Of a DNA stretch of 64,000 nt, positions 17,531 through 27,375 are shown piece by piece. Origin of the DNA: an uncultured Muribaculaceae bacterium (lineage in GTDB: Bacteria; Bacteroidota; Bacteroidia; Bacteroidales; Muribaculaceae); contig CANQWS010000008.1 in NCBI GenBank assembly GCA_947627615.1, positions 21,389-85,388 on the forward strand, written 5' to 3'. The notes under the pieces were generated by a model that was given only the letters and a program-made list of their open reading frames with translations, did not search any database and had not been told where the DNA came from. The first letter of the stretch is position 1; the number at the start of each line of letters is the position of its first letter. Made by a program: the position numbers and the translations under genes.

Positions 17531-17750
17531 TTGTTATAATTTAAGAATTATGGATTATCTTTGCAGAAAATTCCAAACACGTATAATAATCACTTATTAC
17601 TTAACCATTTACTATTACATAAACAATTAAACCATTCTTTTTAAAAATCCGGATGCCGGTTTCATGCAAGGCCGAGAGGCCAATCAGGCATTAGAAAAGA
17701 TTTGAAAAAGTACCAAGAACACTCTTCAACCCTTTCATCCCTACAACATT
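17531..17750 (+). promoter_or_regulatory. Promoter and long leader of the rluB-type gene
   Basis: TTG (17531-17533) and TATCTTTG (17556-17563) lie 22 bases apart. The predicted untranslated leader is about 180 bases, long for this genome. It includes GGCC-GAGA-GGCC (17670-17681), a tetraloop hairpin that could be extended by an ATGCC/GGCAT pairing (17653-17657 with 17687-17691). No known riboswitch motif was recognised. Confidence 0.5.
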
Positions 17751-19265
17751 ATGGACTCCAACGAAAAGAAAAGCAAACGCCCGCGCATCGGTCAGATACG
17801 CACAGCCTCTTCCGAATCGCCCGTTAACGCCACTGATTCTTCAGAAGCATCTTCCAACGATTATCAGCAACGTTCCTACCACTCCGACTATCAGGGCGGT
17901 TACAAGCCGAGAAACAACTACGGCAACCAGCGCCCCTATCAGCAGCGCCCCTACAACCAGGGCGGCTACAACCAGCGCCCGCGCTACAACGCTCCGGAAG
18001 GCAACGACACTGCCGCTGATTCCGAAGGACACACCTCTGATGCTTCTGCTGAAAACGGCGCCGAATCAAATCAGGGATATCGCCAGCACAACGGAGGTTA
18101 CAATCAGGGATATCGCCGCAACCAAGGATACAACAACCAGGGCTACAACCGCGACGGAGGATATAATAACAACCGTCAGGGCGGTTACAACAACAATAAC
18201 CGTCAGGGTGGATACAACAACAGCCGTCAGGGCGGTTACGGCAATCAGGGCTACAACCGCGACGGACAGAAAAACTTCGGAAACAACCGTCAGGGCGGTT
18301 ACAACAACAATCGTCAGGGTGGATACAACAACAACCGTCAGGGCGGTTACAACAACAATAACCGTCAGGGTGGATACAATAACAACCGTCAGGGTGGATA
18401 CAACAACAATAACCGTCAGGGCGGATACGGCAACAACCGCCAGGGCAAGAACCTGCGCCAGAACCAGTACGGTATGCCTCAGGGAGGCAAGAGCTTCGTG
18501 CCGCGTCCCAAGCGCATAGAGTACGAACAGTCCATCCCCTCGCCCGACGAGCAGATCCGTCTGAACAAATTCATGGCCAACGCCGGTCTGTGCTCACGCC
18601 GTGAAGCCGACGAATACATCCAGCAGGGTCTGGTCAAGGTCAACGGAGTGGTTGTGACCGAACTTGGAACCAAAATATCCCACGCCGACACCGTTGAATA
18701 CAACGGCAAGCCCGTGGCTCTGGAGCGCAAATGCTACATCCTGCTCAACAAGCCGAAAGACTGCGTGACCACTTCCGATGACCCCAACGGCCGCACCACC
18801 GTCATGGACCTCATCAAAGGCGCATGCGAGGAAAGAGTCTACCCCGTGGGACGTCTGGACCGCAACACCACCGGCGTGCTTCTCCTTACCAACGACGGCG
18901 ACCTTGCCTCGAAACTGACTCACCCGAAATACGTGAAGAAAAAAATCTATCACGTGTGGACAGACAAGGACATTACCGAGGACGACATGCAGCACATCGC
19001 CGACGGCATAGAGCTTGACGACGGACCCATCCACGCCGATGCCATAAGCTACGCCACCGACACCGACCGCAATCAGGCCGGAATAGAGATTCACTCCGGA
19101 CGCAACCGCATCGTGCGCCGAATTTTCGAAAGCCTCGGCTACCACGTGACCAAACTTGACCGCGTGTACTTCGCCGGACTCACAAAGAAGAACCTGCCCA
19201 GAGGACGTTGGCGCTACCTTACTCAGGACGAAGTCAACTTCCTGAAAATGGGCTCATTTGAATAA
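17751..19265 (+). CDS. 23S rRNA pseudouridine synthase, RluB type, with long Asn/Gly/Arg repeat domain
   Basis: This 504-residue protein isomerises uridine to pseudouridine in ribosomal RNA. The enzyme part is C-terminal: an S4 RNA-binding domain from about residue 268 ([21 protein letters not shown]) and the RluB/RluE catalytic domain with [17 protein letters not shown] (catalytic Asp near 370). The first 250 residues are low complexity, rich in Asn, Gly, Arg, Gln and Tyr, with many units such as NNNRQGGY. Basic extensions are common on Bacteroidetes homologues, but this one is unusually long and repetitive, like RGG domains that bind RNA. It could localise or chaperone RNA. asnS follows with a 59-base gap. 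Confidence 0.9.
   Translation: MDSNEKKSKRPRIGQIRTASSESPVNATDSSEASSNDYQQRSYHSDYQGGYKPRNNYGNQRPYQQRPYNQGGYNQRPRYNAPEGNDTAADSEGHTSDASAENGAESNQGYRQHNGGYNQGYRRNQGYNNQGYNRDGGYNNNRQGGYNNNNRQGGYNNSRQGGYGNQGYNRDGQKNFGNNRQGGYNNNRQGGYNNNRQGGYNNNNRQGGYNNNRQGGYNNNNRQGGYGNNRQGKNLRQNQYGMPQGGKSFVPRPKRIEYEQSIPSPDEQIRLNKFMANAGLCSRREADEYIQQGLVKVNGVVVTELGTKISHADTVEYNGKPVALERKCYILLNKPKDCVTTSDDPNGRTTVMDLIKGACEERVYPVGRLDRNTTGVLLLTNDGDLASKLTHPKYVKKKIYHVWTDKDITEDDMQHIADGIELDDGPIHADAISYATDTDRNQAGIEIHSGRNRIVRRIFESLGYHVTKLDRVYFAGLTKKNLPRGRWRYLTQDEVNFLKMGSFE
18160..18440 (+). repeat. In-frame tandem minisatellite in the rluB-type gene
   Basis: About ten near-identical units of 24-27 bases encode variations of N-N-N-R-Q-G-G-Y. 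Neighbouring copies differ mainly by one AAC codon or synonymous GGC/GGT and TAC/TAT changes. All length differences keep the frame. The close DNA identity suggests recent slippage or recombination. Confidence 0.9.
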
Positions 19266-19324
19266 CAATCATAGTGATTTTAATCCACCGACCAGTCAAG
19301 GAACTCTTAATTCTGTCACCAGAT

Positions 19325-20713
19325 ATGAAAAGAACCAAAATAACCGACATATTCTCGCCTGAACTCATCGGCTCGGAAGTGAGCGTGATGGGTTGGGTGA
19401 GGACCCGCCGCGGAAACAAACACGTGCAGTTTGTGGCGCTCAACGACGGCTCCACAATCAAGAACATCCAGATTGTGTTCGACCTCGAGAAATTCTCTGA
19501 CGACGACCTGCGCAACATCACCACCGGCTCCAGCCTCCATGTAACAGGCAAGCTCGTGGAGTCAATGGGCAAGGGACAGTCCGTGGAAATCCAGGCCGAC
19601 AGCTTCGAGGTTTTCGGTGTTGCCGACCCCGAGAAATATCCCCTTCAGAAAAAGGGCCACACTCTGGAATTCCTGCGCGAGATAGCCCACCTGCGCCCGC
19701 GCACCAACACCTTCGGAGCAATCCTGCGCGTTCGCTCCACCCTGGCCTTCGCAATCCACAAGTTCTTCAATGAACGCGGATTCTTCTACCTCAACACCCC
19801 GCTCATCACGGCAAGTGACTGCGAAGGTGCCGGAGCGATGTTCCAGGTAACCACACTTGACCTCAACAATCTTCCCAAGACCGAGGACGGCAAGGTGGAT
19901 TTCTCGGCCGATTTCTTCGGAAAACCTACGGCGCTCACCGTCAGCGGACAGCTTGAAGGCGAGCTCGGAGCCACCGCGCTCGGAGCCATCTACACCTTCG
20001 GTCCCACCTTCCGCGCCGAGAACTCCAACACACCCCGCCACCTCTCGGAATTCTGGATGATCGAGCCGGAAATGGCTTTCTATGACATCACCGACAACAT
20101 GGACCTCGCCGAGGATTTCATAAAATTCTGCATCAACTATGCGCTGGAACACTGCATGGACGATCTGGAATTCCTCGCCAACATGTACGACGCCGATCTC
20201 ATCAACCGTCTGCGCCACGTTGTGGAAGAAAAATTCGTGCGCCTCACCTACACCGAGGGCGTGAAAATCCTCGAGGAATCCGGCCACAAATTTGAATTCC
20301 CCGTCTACTGGGGTGCCGACCTCCAGAGCGAGCATGAACGTTTCCTCGTGGAGAAGCACTTCAAGCGTCCTGTGATTCTCACTGACTATCCCAAGGAAAT
20401 CAAAGCCTTCTACATGAAGCAGAATCCCGACGGAAAAACCGTGCGCGCCATGGACGTCCTCTTCCCCAAAATCGGCGAAATCATCGGCGGCTCGGAGCGC
20501 GAGGCCGACTATGACAAACTCTACAACCGCATCGAGGAACTCGGCATTCCGATGAAGGACATGTGGTGGTATCTCGATACCCGCCGCTTCGGCTCCGTGC
20601 CTCATTCCGGCTTCGGACTCGGTTTCGAGCGTCTGGTACTGTTTGTCACCGGCATGACCAACATCCGCGACGTGATTCCGTTCCCCCGCACCCCCAACAA
20701 CGCTGAATTCTAA
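19325..20713 (+). CDS. asnS: Asparaginyl-tRNA synthetase
   Basis: This 462-residue class IIb enzyme charges tRNA-Asn. It has an N-terminal OB-fold anticodon-binding domain ([22 protein letters not shown]) and a class II core with motif 2 in [24 protein letters not shown] and motif 3 [16 protein letters not shown] near the C-terminus. The insertion typical of AsnRS rather than AspRS is present ([17 protein letters not shown]). The ATG at 19325 gives the family start [11 protein letters not shown] direct AsnRS implies that this organism need not make Asn-tRNA by amidation. Confidence 0.96.
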   Translation: MKRTKITDIFSPELIGSEVSVMGWVRTRRGNKHVQFVALNDGSTIKNIQIVFDLEKFSDDDLRNITTGSSLHVTGKLVESMGKGQSVEIQADSFEVFGVADPEKYPLQKKGHTLEFLREIAHLRPRTNTFGAILRVRSTLAFAIHKFFNERGFFYLNTPLITASDCEGAGAMFQVTTLDLNNLPKTEDGKVDFSADFFGKPTALTVSGQLEGELGATALGAIYTFGPTFRAENSNTPRHLSEFWMIEPEMAFYDITDNMDLAEDFIKFCINYALEHCMDDLEFLANMYDADLINRLRHVVEEKFVRLTYTEGVKILEESGHKFEFPVYWGADLQSEHERFLVEKHFKRPVILTDYPKEIKAFYMKQNPDGKTVRAMDVLFPKIGEIIGGSEREADYDKLYNRIEELGIPMKDMWWYLDTRRFGSVPHSGFGLGFERLVLFVTGMTNIRDVIPFPRTPNNAEF

Positions 20714-20736
20714 ATTCCCACCCCCGCATATTCCCG

Positions 20737-20764
20737 GCCGCCGGAGCAACAAAGCCCCGGCGGC
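20737..20764. terminator. GC-rich hairpin between asnS and gmd
   Basis: GCCGCCGG (20737-20744) pairs with CCGGCGGC (20757-20764). There is no T run, and the gmd start follows within 22 bases, so this may be a pausing or partial-termination hairpin. Confidence 0.4.
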
Positions 20765-20785
20765 TGTCACATGCCGCCTCACATT

Positions 20786-21877
20786 ATGAAAAAAGCACTT
20801 ATCACAGGCATTACCGGCCAGGACGGCAGCTTCCTCGCCGAACTGCTCATTGAAAAAGGTTACGACGTACATGGCACCATCCGCCGCTCAAGCGTGGACT
20901 TCCGCGAACGCATAGCCCATCTCGAAGGGCATGAAAGATTTCACCTCCACTATGCCGACCTGACCGATTCCATGTCCATCATCCAGGTACTCAACAAGGT
21001 GCGGCCCGACGAGGTGTACAACCTTGCCGCCCAGAGCCATGTACAGGTAAGTTTCGATTCGCCGGAATTCACATGCAACGTCGATGCCACGGGAGTGCTT
21101 CGCATACTGGAAGGCATTCGTCAGTGCGGTCTGGCCGACACCTGCCGCTTCTATCAGGCTTCGACCTCGGAACTCTACGGCAAGGTCGAGGCGGTGCCCC
21201 AGAACGAGGACACGCCCTTCCACCCCTATTCGCCCTACGCCGTGGCAAAACTCTACGGATTCTGGATTGTGAAGGAGTACCGCGAGGCCTACAACATGTT
21301 CGCCTGCTCCGGCATTCTTTTCAACCACGAGAGCGAGCGCCGCGGAGAGACCTTCGTTACGCGCAAAATCACTCTGGCGGCCGCCAGAATCGCGCAGGGC
21401 AAGCAGGACAAGCTCTATCTGGGCAACCTGTCCAGCCTGCGTGACTGGGGCTATGCCCGCGATTACGTCGAATGCATGTGGCTGATTCTACAGCAGCCGG
21501 AGCCCGATGACTTCGTGATAGCCACAGGCGTGCAGCACACCGTGCGCGATTTCTGCCGTCTTGCATTCCGCCGCGTCGGCATCGAACTGCGCTTCGAGGG
21601 CGAGGGCGCTGACGAAAAGGGAATTGACTCCCGCACGGGAAAGGTCCTGATAGAAGTCTCGCCCGATTTCTTCCGTCCCACCGATGTGGTGAATCTTCTT
21701 GGCGACCCCTCGAAAGCCCGCAGGGTGCTCGGATGGGATCCCGCCGAAAAGACATCCTTCGAACAGCTCGTGAACCTGATGGTGGATGCCGACATGGCCA
21801 AGGTGGCCGCCGAGAGGGCCGGTCAGGCCGTCCGCACCAATCTGGCCGAATATCTTGAGAAAGGAATAGTGAAATGA
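20786..21877 (+). CDS. gmd: GDP-mannose 4,6-dehydratase
   Basis: This 363-residue short-chain dehydrogenase converts GDP-D-mannose to GDP-4-keto-6-deoxymannose, the first step to GDP-L-fucose. It has the NADP loop [14 protein letters not shown], the NADP-specific RRSS segment, the active site with Ser/Thr ([11 protein letters not shown]) and [11 protein letters not shown] carrying the catalytic Tyr and Lys, and [16 protein letters not shown], characteristic of Gmd. The ATG at 20786 is preferred to one five codons upstream because MKKALITG is the usual start. It overlaps fcl by four bases. Confidence 0.96.
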   Translation: MKKALITGITGQDGSFLAELLIEKGYDVHGTIRRSSVDFRERIAHLEGHERFHLHYADLTDSMSIIQVLNKVRPDEVYNLAAQSHVQVSFDSPEFTCNVDATGVLRILEGIRQCGLADTCRFYQASTSELYGKVEAVPQNEDTPFHPYSPYAVAKLYGFWIVKEYREAYNMFACSGILFNHESERRGETFVTRKITLAAARIAQGKQDKLYLGNLSSLRDWGYARDYVECMWLILQQPEPDDFVIATGVQHTVRDFCRLAFRRVGIELRFEGEGADEKGIDSRTGKVLIEVSPDFFRPTDVVNLLGDPSKARRVLGWDPAEKTSFEQLVNLMVDADMAKVAAERAGQAVRTNLAEYLEKGIVK

Positions 21878-22818
21878 TGGAAAAGGATTCCAGAATCTAT
21901 GTGGCCGGACACCGCGGCATGGTCGGCTCGGCCATTGTCCGCGAACTGCGCCGGCAGGGCTACGAAAACATCGTTACCCGCACTCATGCCGAGCTTGATC
22001 TCATTGACCAGAAAGCGGTTGACGAGTTTTTCGCTTCCGAAAAGCCTGACTATGTGTTTCTTGCCGCCGCCAAGGTAGGCGGCATAGTGGCCAATCAGGA
22101 AGCGCTGGCCGATTTCATGTATGACAACATGATGCTTGAGATGAACGTGATCCACGCCGCCTGGAAAAACGGCTGCCGGAAGCTGGAATTTCTCGGCTCG
22201 TCATGCATCTATCCCCGAATGGCGCCTCAGCCCATGCCCGAGAGCTGCCTGCTGACGTCGGAACTGGAAAAAACCAACGAGGCCTACGCTCTGGCCAAAA
22301 TTTCAGGCCTGAAATACTGCGAATTCCTCAACCGGCAGTATGGCACAGACTACATTTCCGTCATGCCCACGAACCTTTACGGGCCCAATGACAACTACCA
22401 TCCCACCCACTCCCACGTGCTCCCTGCGCTCATACGGCGCTTTCACGAGGCGAAACAGCAGGGACTCGAGGAAGTGACATGCTGGGGCGACGGCTCGCCG
22501 CTGCGTGAATTCCTCTATGTCGACGATCTGGCCAATCTGTGCGTGTTCCTGATGAACAACTATTCCGGCAACGAGACAGTCAACGCCGGTACTGGCCGCG
22601 AGATTTCAATCAAGGGGCTGACCGAGATGGTGGCTGAGATTGTGGGATACAAAGGCGCCATACTCTGGGACACATCCCGGCCCAACGGCACGCCGCGTAA
22701 ACTTCTGGACGTCAGCAAGGCCAAGGCCCTCGGATGGACCTACCGCACGGAACTCCGCGACGGCATACGCATGGCCTACGATGATTTTCTGAACAACCCC
22801 GTGAGAGCGGAACGCTAA
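21874..22818 (+). CDS. fcl: GDP-L-fucose synthase
   Basis: This 314-residue epimerase/reductase turns GDP-4-keto-6-deoxymannose into GDP-L-fucose, used to fucosylate surface polysaccharides and glycoproteins. Features are the NADPH loop [13 protein letters not shown], the GSSCIYP serine, the [13 protein letters not shown]yr-Lys pair and the [29 protein letters not shown] segment typical of the family. Its ATG overlaps the gmd stop (ATGA), indicating translational coupling. In gut Bacteroidales the de novo route can be complemented by fucose salvage; no fkp gene is seen here. Confidence 0.95.
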   Translation: MMEKDSRIYVAGHRGMVGSAIVRELRRQGYENIVTRTHAELDLIDQKAVDEFFASEKPDYVFLAAAKVGGIVANQEALADFMYDNMMLEMNVIHAAWKNGCRKLEFLGSSCIYPRMAPQPMPESCLLTSELEKTNEAYALAKISGLKYCEFLNRQYGTDYISVMPTNLYGPNDNYHPTHSHVLPALIRRFHEAKQQGLEEVTCWGDGSPLREFLYVDDLANLCVFLMNNYSGNETVNAGTGREISIKGLTEMVAEIVGYKGAILWDTSRPNGTPRKLLDVSKAKALGWTYRTELRDGIRMAYDDFLNNPVRAER

Positions 22819-22845
22819 GACCCCGCCCCAGTAACTCTGTGGATG

Positions 22846-23301
22846 TCAAGCCGTGATTTCCACCGCGGTCTTCATTATAGGCTCCATCAGCTCGTTGATA
22901 TTGTAGATGGGCAGCGGGAAATGCGAGAGGAAAGTGTTGGCCGTGCGCAGCGAAATCATCCCTCTCATGGCGCCAAGCGCCACTCCGAGCATCAGACGCA
23001 CAAGCTCGGTGTCAACCACCAGTTCCTCCACCGACACCTCGGCATCCGGGCCCAGCAGCTCGAATTCGCTGTTGACCACGTAATCGAGCAGTCGCCGGTT
23101 CATCTGGTTCCGGAAAGTGGTGTAACGCGCCGTCAGACGCAGGCTCACCAGACGGCGCCCGGCCCGGTACGAAAAATCGGATGTAAGACTCACGTCAACG
23201 GGCGTAGCCTCGTAACGCATCAGTTCCCAACGGTAAAAATGAGTGCGCATGCTATCCTCTTCGATTCGCAGCAGCTTTATGTCAAGTTCGGTTGCTTTCA
23301 T
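22846..23301 (-). CDS. Small protein, possibly SecB-like
   Basis: This 151-residue cytosolic protein has no signal peptide. Its pattern is an N-terminal strand-rich half (ELDIKLLRIEEDS, VSLTSDFSYRAGRRLVSLRLTARY) followed by a helical C-terminal part with LGVALGAMRGMISLRTAN and then FPLPIYNINELM. That ending resembles the SecB-fold family, where a helix with a Gly-rich turn precedes a Pro-rich strand. SecB-like proteins hold precursors for export or act as toxin-antitoxin chaperones. Assignment is from pattern only and could be wrong. The ATG at 23301 is chosen over an upstream TTG. It lies 22 bases downstream of the channel gene, likely cotranscribed. Confidence 0.4.
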   Translation of the reverse strand: MKATELDIKLLRIEEDSMRTHFYRWELMRYEATPVDVSLTSDFSYRAGRRLVSLRLTARYTTFRNQMNRRLLDYVVNSEFELLGPDAEVSVEELVVDTELVRLMLGVALGAMRGMISLRTANTFLSHFPLPIYNINELMEPIMKTAVEITA

Positions 23302-23323
23302 ATCCAACAAACAGCGGATATGA

Positions 23324-24028
23324 CTATTTTGTTCCGGCCGCCGGCGCCGAATCGCGTTGCAGCTTGCCGCGCACGGCGTTAGCTATGACAACTGTAAAGA
23401 GAGGGAACATCACGGTGCCCATCGTCGGCAGCACCGCGCAGACCACCTTGCCTATCACCGTAACGGGATAGATGTCGCACCCCACGGTCGACGCCACGGA
23501 AAAGGCCCACCACAGCGCGGTCCAGTAATTCGTGACTGCCGGATTGTGGATATGTTCCACCTCGAAAAACAACAGGCTGCCGCAATAGATGAACGCCAGA
23601 AGAATCACCACGTAGGAAGCGAAGATATTCGTCAGCCTGTTCCTGGAGATATAACCCACCACTATCGACATGGCGAGCGCTCCCCGGGCAAGAGGTATGA
23701 AACGCAGAAAATAGAGCGGCTCCACCCCCAGAGGGATGTCAAGACCGGCTATGATGTTGAGGTATGGCACCGACAGCAACAGAAACAGCAGGCGACGCCT
23801 TATGTACTTGCCGCGATGGTCTGACAGATAGAGCTCTATGAAAAAATCGGCGATGAAAACATAGCACACCCACAGCTGGAATGTCATGTAGCCGCGGTCC
23901 GAGAAAAACTCCACTCCCCTCAGCCCCAGCCATGACAGGTAGACGATGAGCGCGACGGAAAGCAGGAGTATCAGTGCGTTCAGACAATTGTAGACGATCT
24001 GCTTATGTGTTTTCAGAAACGGCGTCAT
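23324..24028 (-). CDS. Voltage-gated-like ion channel with altered filter
   Basis: This 234-residue membrane protein has about six hydrophobic segments and the pore layout of the 6-TM potassium channel family, including an S4-like stretch (EPLYFLRFIPLARGALAM) and the pore helix NYWTALWWAFSVAS. The filter reads TVGCD (181-185) where potassium channels have TVGYGD, then IYPVTVIGKVVCAVLPTMG as the last helix. The difference equals one fewer codon with the frame kept, so it is not a sequencing frameshift. Ion selectivity cannot be assumed to be potassium. It lies upstream of the SecB-like gene. Confidence 0.7.
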   Translation of the reverse strand: MTPFLKTHKQIVYNCLNALILLLSVALIVYLSWLGLRGVEFFSDRGYMTFQLWVCYVFIADFFIELYLSDHRGKYIRRRLLFLLLSVPYLNIIAGLDIPLGVEPLYFLRFIPLARGALAMSIVVGYISRNRLTNIFASYVVILLAFIYCGSLLFFEVEHIHNPAVTNYWTALWWAFSVASTVGCDIYPVTVIGKVVCAVLPTMGTVMFPLFTVVIANAVRGKLQRDSAPAAGTK

Positions 24029-24133
24029 ATCTTCGGGTGTCTCATAAAACCATAACGAGGACCGTGCCCAAAGAGTTTTTATGCGGGCAATAATCTGTGC
24101 GCCGTGGCGTTAATTATACATTGAAACGATTAA

Positions 24134-24880
24134 ATGAAGTATTCTCGTACCATATTTCTTGCAGTTCTCACGCTGATAGCGGCTGCCGCGGGCTCTTTTC
24201 AGCTTTCGGCACGGCGCCTCAATGACAAACTGCTCAACCGTCCGTATGCCGACCTCCGTCCATGGCATCTCGGTTTCTCCGTCGGAGTCCACACTCAGGA
24301 CGTCAGTTTCACCCATAACGGACTGACCACACCTGACGGACACAACTGGTATATGGAACAGCCGTCGTTCTCGCCCGGTTTCTGCGTCAACGGCCTCATA
24401 GATTTCAGACTGAGCCAGTATTTCAGCGTCAGGTTCACCCCCGGAATGTACTTCGGCAACCGCGACATTACGATTCTCGACGTCAACACGGCCGACAGCG
24501 AATCACCCCAGCGCATGCGCCAGAACATAAAATCCACCTACATCGTGGCCCCGATAGACCTGAAATTCGCCGGCCAGAGGTACCGCAACTGCCGCCCCTA
24601 CCTGACGGGAGGCGTAATGCCCACGTTCGATGTGAGCCGCAAGCAGGGCGATTATCTCAGGTTCAAGTCTACCGACCTGTATCTCACCGTAGGTCTCGGT
24701 TTCGATTTCTATCTCCCCTACTTCAAACTTAATCCCGAAGTGAAATTCTGCTTCGGACTGACGGACATGCTCGACCACAAACGTTCCGACCTGGCCGACG
24801 ATCCTGACCGCTACCAGATAACCCAGTCTCTGTCCAAGGCACGCTCCAGCATGGTAGTGCTAACGTTTTATTTCGAATAA
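24134..24880 (+). CDS. porT: Type IX secretion protein PorT (SprT)
   Basis: This 248-residue outer-membrane barrel protein is needed for the type IX secretion system, where it is thought to stabilise or modify the translocon. It has a signal-like N-terminus and barrel strands such as PWHLGFSVGVHTQDVSF, SPGFCVNGLIDFRLSQYFSVRF and LYLTVGLGFDFYLPYFKLNPEVKFCFG, then the family ending with LDHKRSDLADD and VVLTFYFE. It begins the type IX cluster, with porP starting only five bases after its stop. No clear promoter was found immediately upstream. Confidence 0.85.
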   Translation: MKYSRTIFLAVLTLIAAAAGSFQLSARRLNDKLLNRPYADLRPWHLGFSVGVHTQDVSFTHNGLTTPDGHNWYMEQPSFSPGFCVNGLIDFRLSQYFSVRFTPGMYFGNRDITILDVNTADSESPQRMRQNIKSTYIVAPIDLKFAGQRYRNCRPYLTGGVMPTFDVSRKQGDYLRFKSTDLYLTVGLGFDFYLPYFKLNPEVKFCFGLTDMLDHKRSDLADDPDRYQITQSLSKARSSMVVLTFYFE

Positions 24881-24885
24881 CCGCA

Positions 24886-25908
24886 ATGCGCCTGTTACGG
24901 ATACTCTCAGCCCTCCAGATAATCATAGCCGCCGTGGCGATGCCGTGCCTTACGTCCGCGCAGACCGACCCGCAGCTGACACAATACTTCAATGTGCCCT
25001 CGTTCTACAATCCCGCCGCAATCGGCATGACCGACATGATCAGGCTGCGGCTTGGCTCACGCCTTCAGTGGGTGGGCATCGACAACGCCCCAAAAGCCAT
25101 TCTGGCCACCGCCGACATGCCCTTCCGCATAGCGAAAAAGAGATTTGCCGTGGGGCTGACACTGAACCAGAACTCCGAGGGCCTTTTCCGCAACATTTCG
25201 GTCAATCTTCAGGGCGGATACAAGTTCAGATTATTCAAGGGCGAAATGACGGCCGGTTTTCAGCTCGGATTCGCCAACGAGGTGTTCCGCGGCTCCAAGG
25301 TGTTCATCCCTGACGGCGACGATTTCCACGAACCTACCGACGAGGCCATCCCCCGCACCGACGTCTCCGGCAACGCCTTCGACCTCGGACTGGGAGCGTT
25401 TTATTCCCACAAGTATTTCTGGGCCGGCATATCCGGCACCCACCTCACCTCGCCCACCATCACTCTGTCCGACGACAATCCCACATCGACCGGCGGAGGC
25501 GGCGAGGGTTCGGAAGGTTCAGTCAATAACGGACAATATGAAATTCAGCTGCGAAGAACCCTCTATTTCATGGCAGGTGGCAATATTCCAATCAAAAATA
25601 CGTTATTTGAAGTGATGCCGTCCCTGATGGTCAAATCGGACTTTGACTTCACCCGGGCCGAGCTTTCAGGCAGGGTACGTTACCGAAAGCTTTTCACTTT
25701 CGGACTCGGATACCGCCATGACGATGCCGTGACCGCCATGCTTGCCGCCGAATACAAAGGCTTTTTCATAGGCTACAGCTTTGATTACCCCACGTCGGCC
25801 ATATCCAAAGCCTCGAGCGGAAGCCACGAAATCATCGCCGGCTACAGCCTGAAACTCAATCTCTCTGACAAGAACAAAAACAAGCATAAGAGTATACGCA
25901 TAATGTAA
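24886..25908 (+). CDS. porP: PorP/SprF family type IX secretion membrane protein
   Basis: This 340-residue outer-membrane barrel belongs to the PorP/SprF family, which in model systems anchors the secretion core or helps display adhesins. The mature N-terminus holds the family signature TDPQLTQYFNVPSFYNPAAIGMTDMIRLRLGSR read in pieces, then barrel strands with GSKVFIPDGDDF and LGAFYSHKYFWAGISGTHL. A Gly/Ser-rich loop (STGGGGEGSEGS) near residue 205 is probably surface exposed. gldK starts two bases after the stop, as in known gldKLMN clusters with an adjacent sprF. Confidence 0.88.
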   Translation: MRLLRILSALQIIIAAVAMPCLTSAQTDPQLTQYFNVPSFYNPAAIGMTDMIRLRLGSRLQWVGIDNAPKAILATADMPFRIAKKRFAVGLTLNQNSEGLFRNISVNLQGGYKFRLFKGEMTAGFQLGFANEVFRGSKVFIPDGDDFHEPTDEAIPRTDVSGNAFDLGLGAFYSHKYFWAGISGTHLTSPTITLSDDNPTSTGGGGEGSEGSVNNGQYEIQLRRTLYFMAGGNIPIKNTLFEVMPSLMVKSDFDFTRAELSGRVRYRKLFTFGLGYRHDDAVTAMLAAEYKGFFIGYSFDYPTSAISKASSGSHEIIAGYSLKLNLSDKNKNKHKSIRIM

Positions 25909-25910
25909 AT

Positions 25911-27350
25911 ATGAAAAATCCTATCCTCTATCTGATATCCATATTCCTGGCCTTTGGCGTACTGTCATGCGCCTCAGGGCTCCGCAACGCATCCGGCGGC
26001 GAAGTCACAGGCATAGGGGCCACCACGTGGGCCGAACCTACGCCCTACGGAATGGTCCTCGTGGACCGCGGCTCAATCAAAATGGGCCCTTCGGAAGCCG
26101 ATTCGCTCTGGAATCTGAGAGCCGACGCCAGAGGCATATCGGTTGATGCGTTCTGGATGGACGAGACCGAAGTGACAAACGGAAAATACAAACAGTTCGT
26201 ATACTGGGTCCGTGACTCCATTATCCGCGAACGTCTCGCCGATCCCGCCTATGGAGGCAACGAGGAATTCAAAATCGAGGAAGACCGCGAAGGAAACCCC
26301 ATCACTCCGAGACTGAACTGGAGCAAACCGATTCCATGGCGCAACGCAAACGAGGATGAGGAACGCGCCATCCAGAGTCTCTACCGCACCAACCCCATCA
26401 CGGGAGTCAGCGAACTGGACCCCGAGCAGCTCAATTACCGATACGAGACCTACAACCACACCGAGGCCGCCAAGCGCAAGCACCGCCTGAATCCGGCCCG
26501 GCGCGTCTACAACACCGACCTGCCCGTCCCCACCGACGTACCGGTAATCTCAAAGGACACGGCCTACGTGGACGATAACGGCGAGATTGTACGCCGCACA
26601 ATAACCCGCGGCCTGTCAAGCGACTATGACTTCGTCAACACCTACATTGTCAATGTCTACCCCGACACCACCGTATGGATCAACGACTTTGACAACGCCT
26701 ACAACGAGCCTTACGTCAGAATGTACTTCTCCAACGGAGGCTACAACGATTATCCCGTGGTGGGCGTAAGCTGGGAGCAGGCCAACGCCTTCTGCAACTG
26801 GCGCACCGATTTCCTGAAACGCTCGCTCGGGCGCGAAGGGGTTTATATTGAGCCTTACCGCCTCCCCACGGAGGCCGAATGGGAGTTCGCCGCACGCGCC
26901 GGAATCTCCGAAAACAAATATCCCTGGGAGGGCGACCTTCCGCTGACCGAGGAAAAAGGCTGTTTCTACGCCAACTTCAAGCCGCAGGAAGGAAATTACG
27001 TGCAGGACGGCCATCTGATAACCTCGCGCGTCGGCACCTATTCGCCCAATGATTTCGGACTCTATGACATGGCCGGAAACGTGAGCGAATGGACCTCCAC
27101 GGCATTCACCGAATCGGTCAACAGACTGACATCCGACATGAATCCCGAGTACCGATACGACGCCGCCAAGGAGGACCCCTACAAGATGAAGCGTAAAATT
27201 GTGCGCGGCGGTTCGTGGAAGGACGTGGCCCACAACGTACGCTCCGACATCCGCATGTGGGAGTACCAGAACGAACAGCGTTCCTACATTGGTTTCCGCT
27301 GCGTCAGGACCCAGATCGGATTCGCCAAAGGCAACAAGCTAAAGAAATAA
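25911..27350 (+). CDS. gldK: Type IX secretion lipoprotein GldK/PorK
   Basis: This 479-residue lipoprotein forms the periplasmic ring with GldN under the outer membrane. The N-terminus has a lipobox (AFGVLSC) and the mature part is an FGE-sulfatase-like fold, with VSWEQANAFCNWRT, YRLPTEAEWEFAARAG, FGLYDMAGNVSEWTS and FVRGGSWKD-like core strands (IVRGGSWKDVAHNVR). In this system the fold is structural rather than a formylglycine generator. It begins two bases after porP and 25 bases precede gldL. Confidence 0.95.
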   Translation: MKNPILYLISIFLAFGVLSCASGLRNASGGEVTGIGATTWAEPTPYGMVLVDRGSIKMGPSEADSLWNLRADARGISVDAFWMDETEVTNGKYKQFVYWVRDSIIRERLADPAYGGNEEFKIEEDREGNPITPRLNWSKPIPWRNANEDEERAIQSLYRTNPITGVSELDPEQLNYRYETYNHTEAAKRKHRLNPARRVYNTDLPVPTDVPVISKDTAYVDDNGEIVRRTITRGLSSDYDFVNTYIVNVYPDTTVWINDFDNAYNEPYVRMYFSNGGYNDYPVVGVSWEQANAFCNWRTDFLKRSLGREGVYIEPYRLPTEAEWEFAARAGISENKYPWEGDLPLTEEKGCFYANFKPQEGNYVQDGHLITSRVGTYSPNDFGLYDMAGNVSEWTSTAFTESVNRLTSDMNPEYRYDAAKEDPYKMKRKIVRGGSWKDVAHNVRSDIRMWEYQNEQRSYIGFRCVRTQIGFAKGNKLKK

Positions 27351-27375
27351 CAATCACATCATATTTTTCAACCCG

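Noticed and set aside
18160..18440. CRISPR-like array in the repeats
   Set aside because: The repeats are in-frame coding units of NNNRQGGY within rluB, with no spacers and no cas genes.
19266..19324. T-box or other leader regulation of asnS
   Set aside because: The gap to rluB is only 59 bases with no specifier-like structure.
23324..24028. Sequencing frameshift as the reason for TVGCD
   Set aside because: The codons on both sides remain in the channel frame; the difference is exactly one codon, so an indel error would have to be a three-base one.
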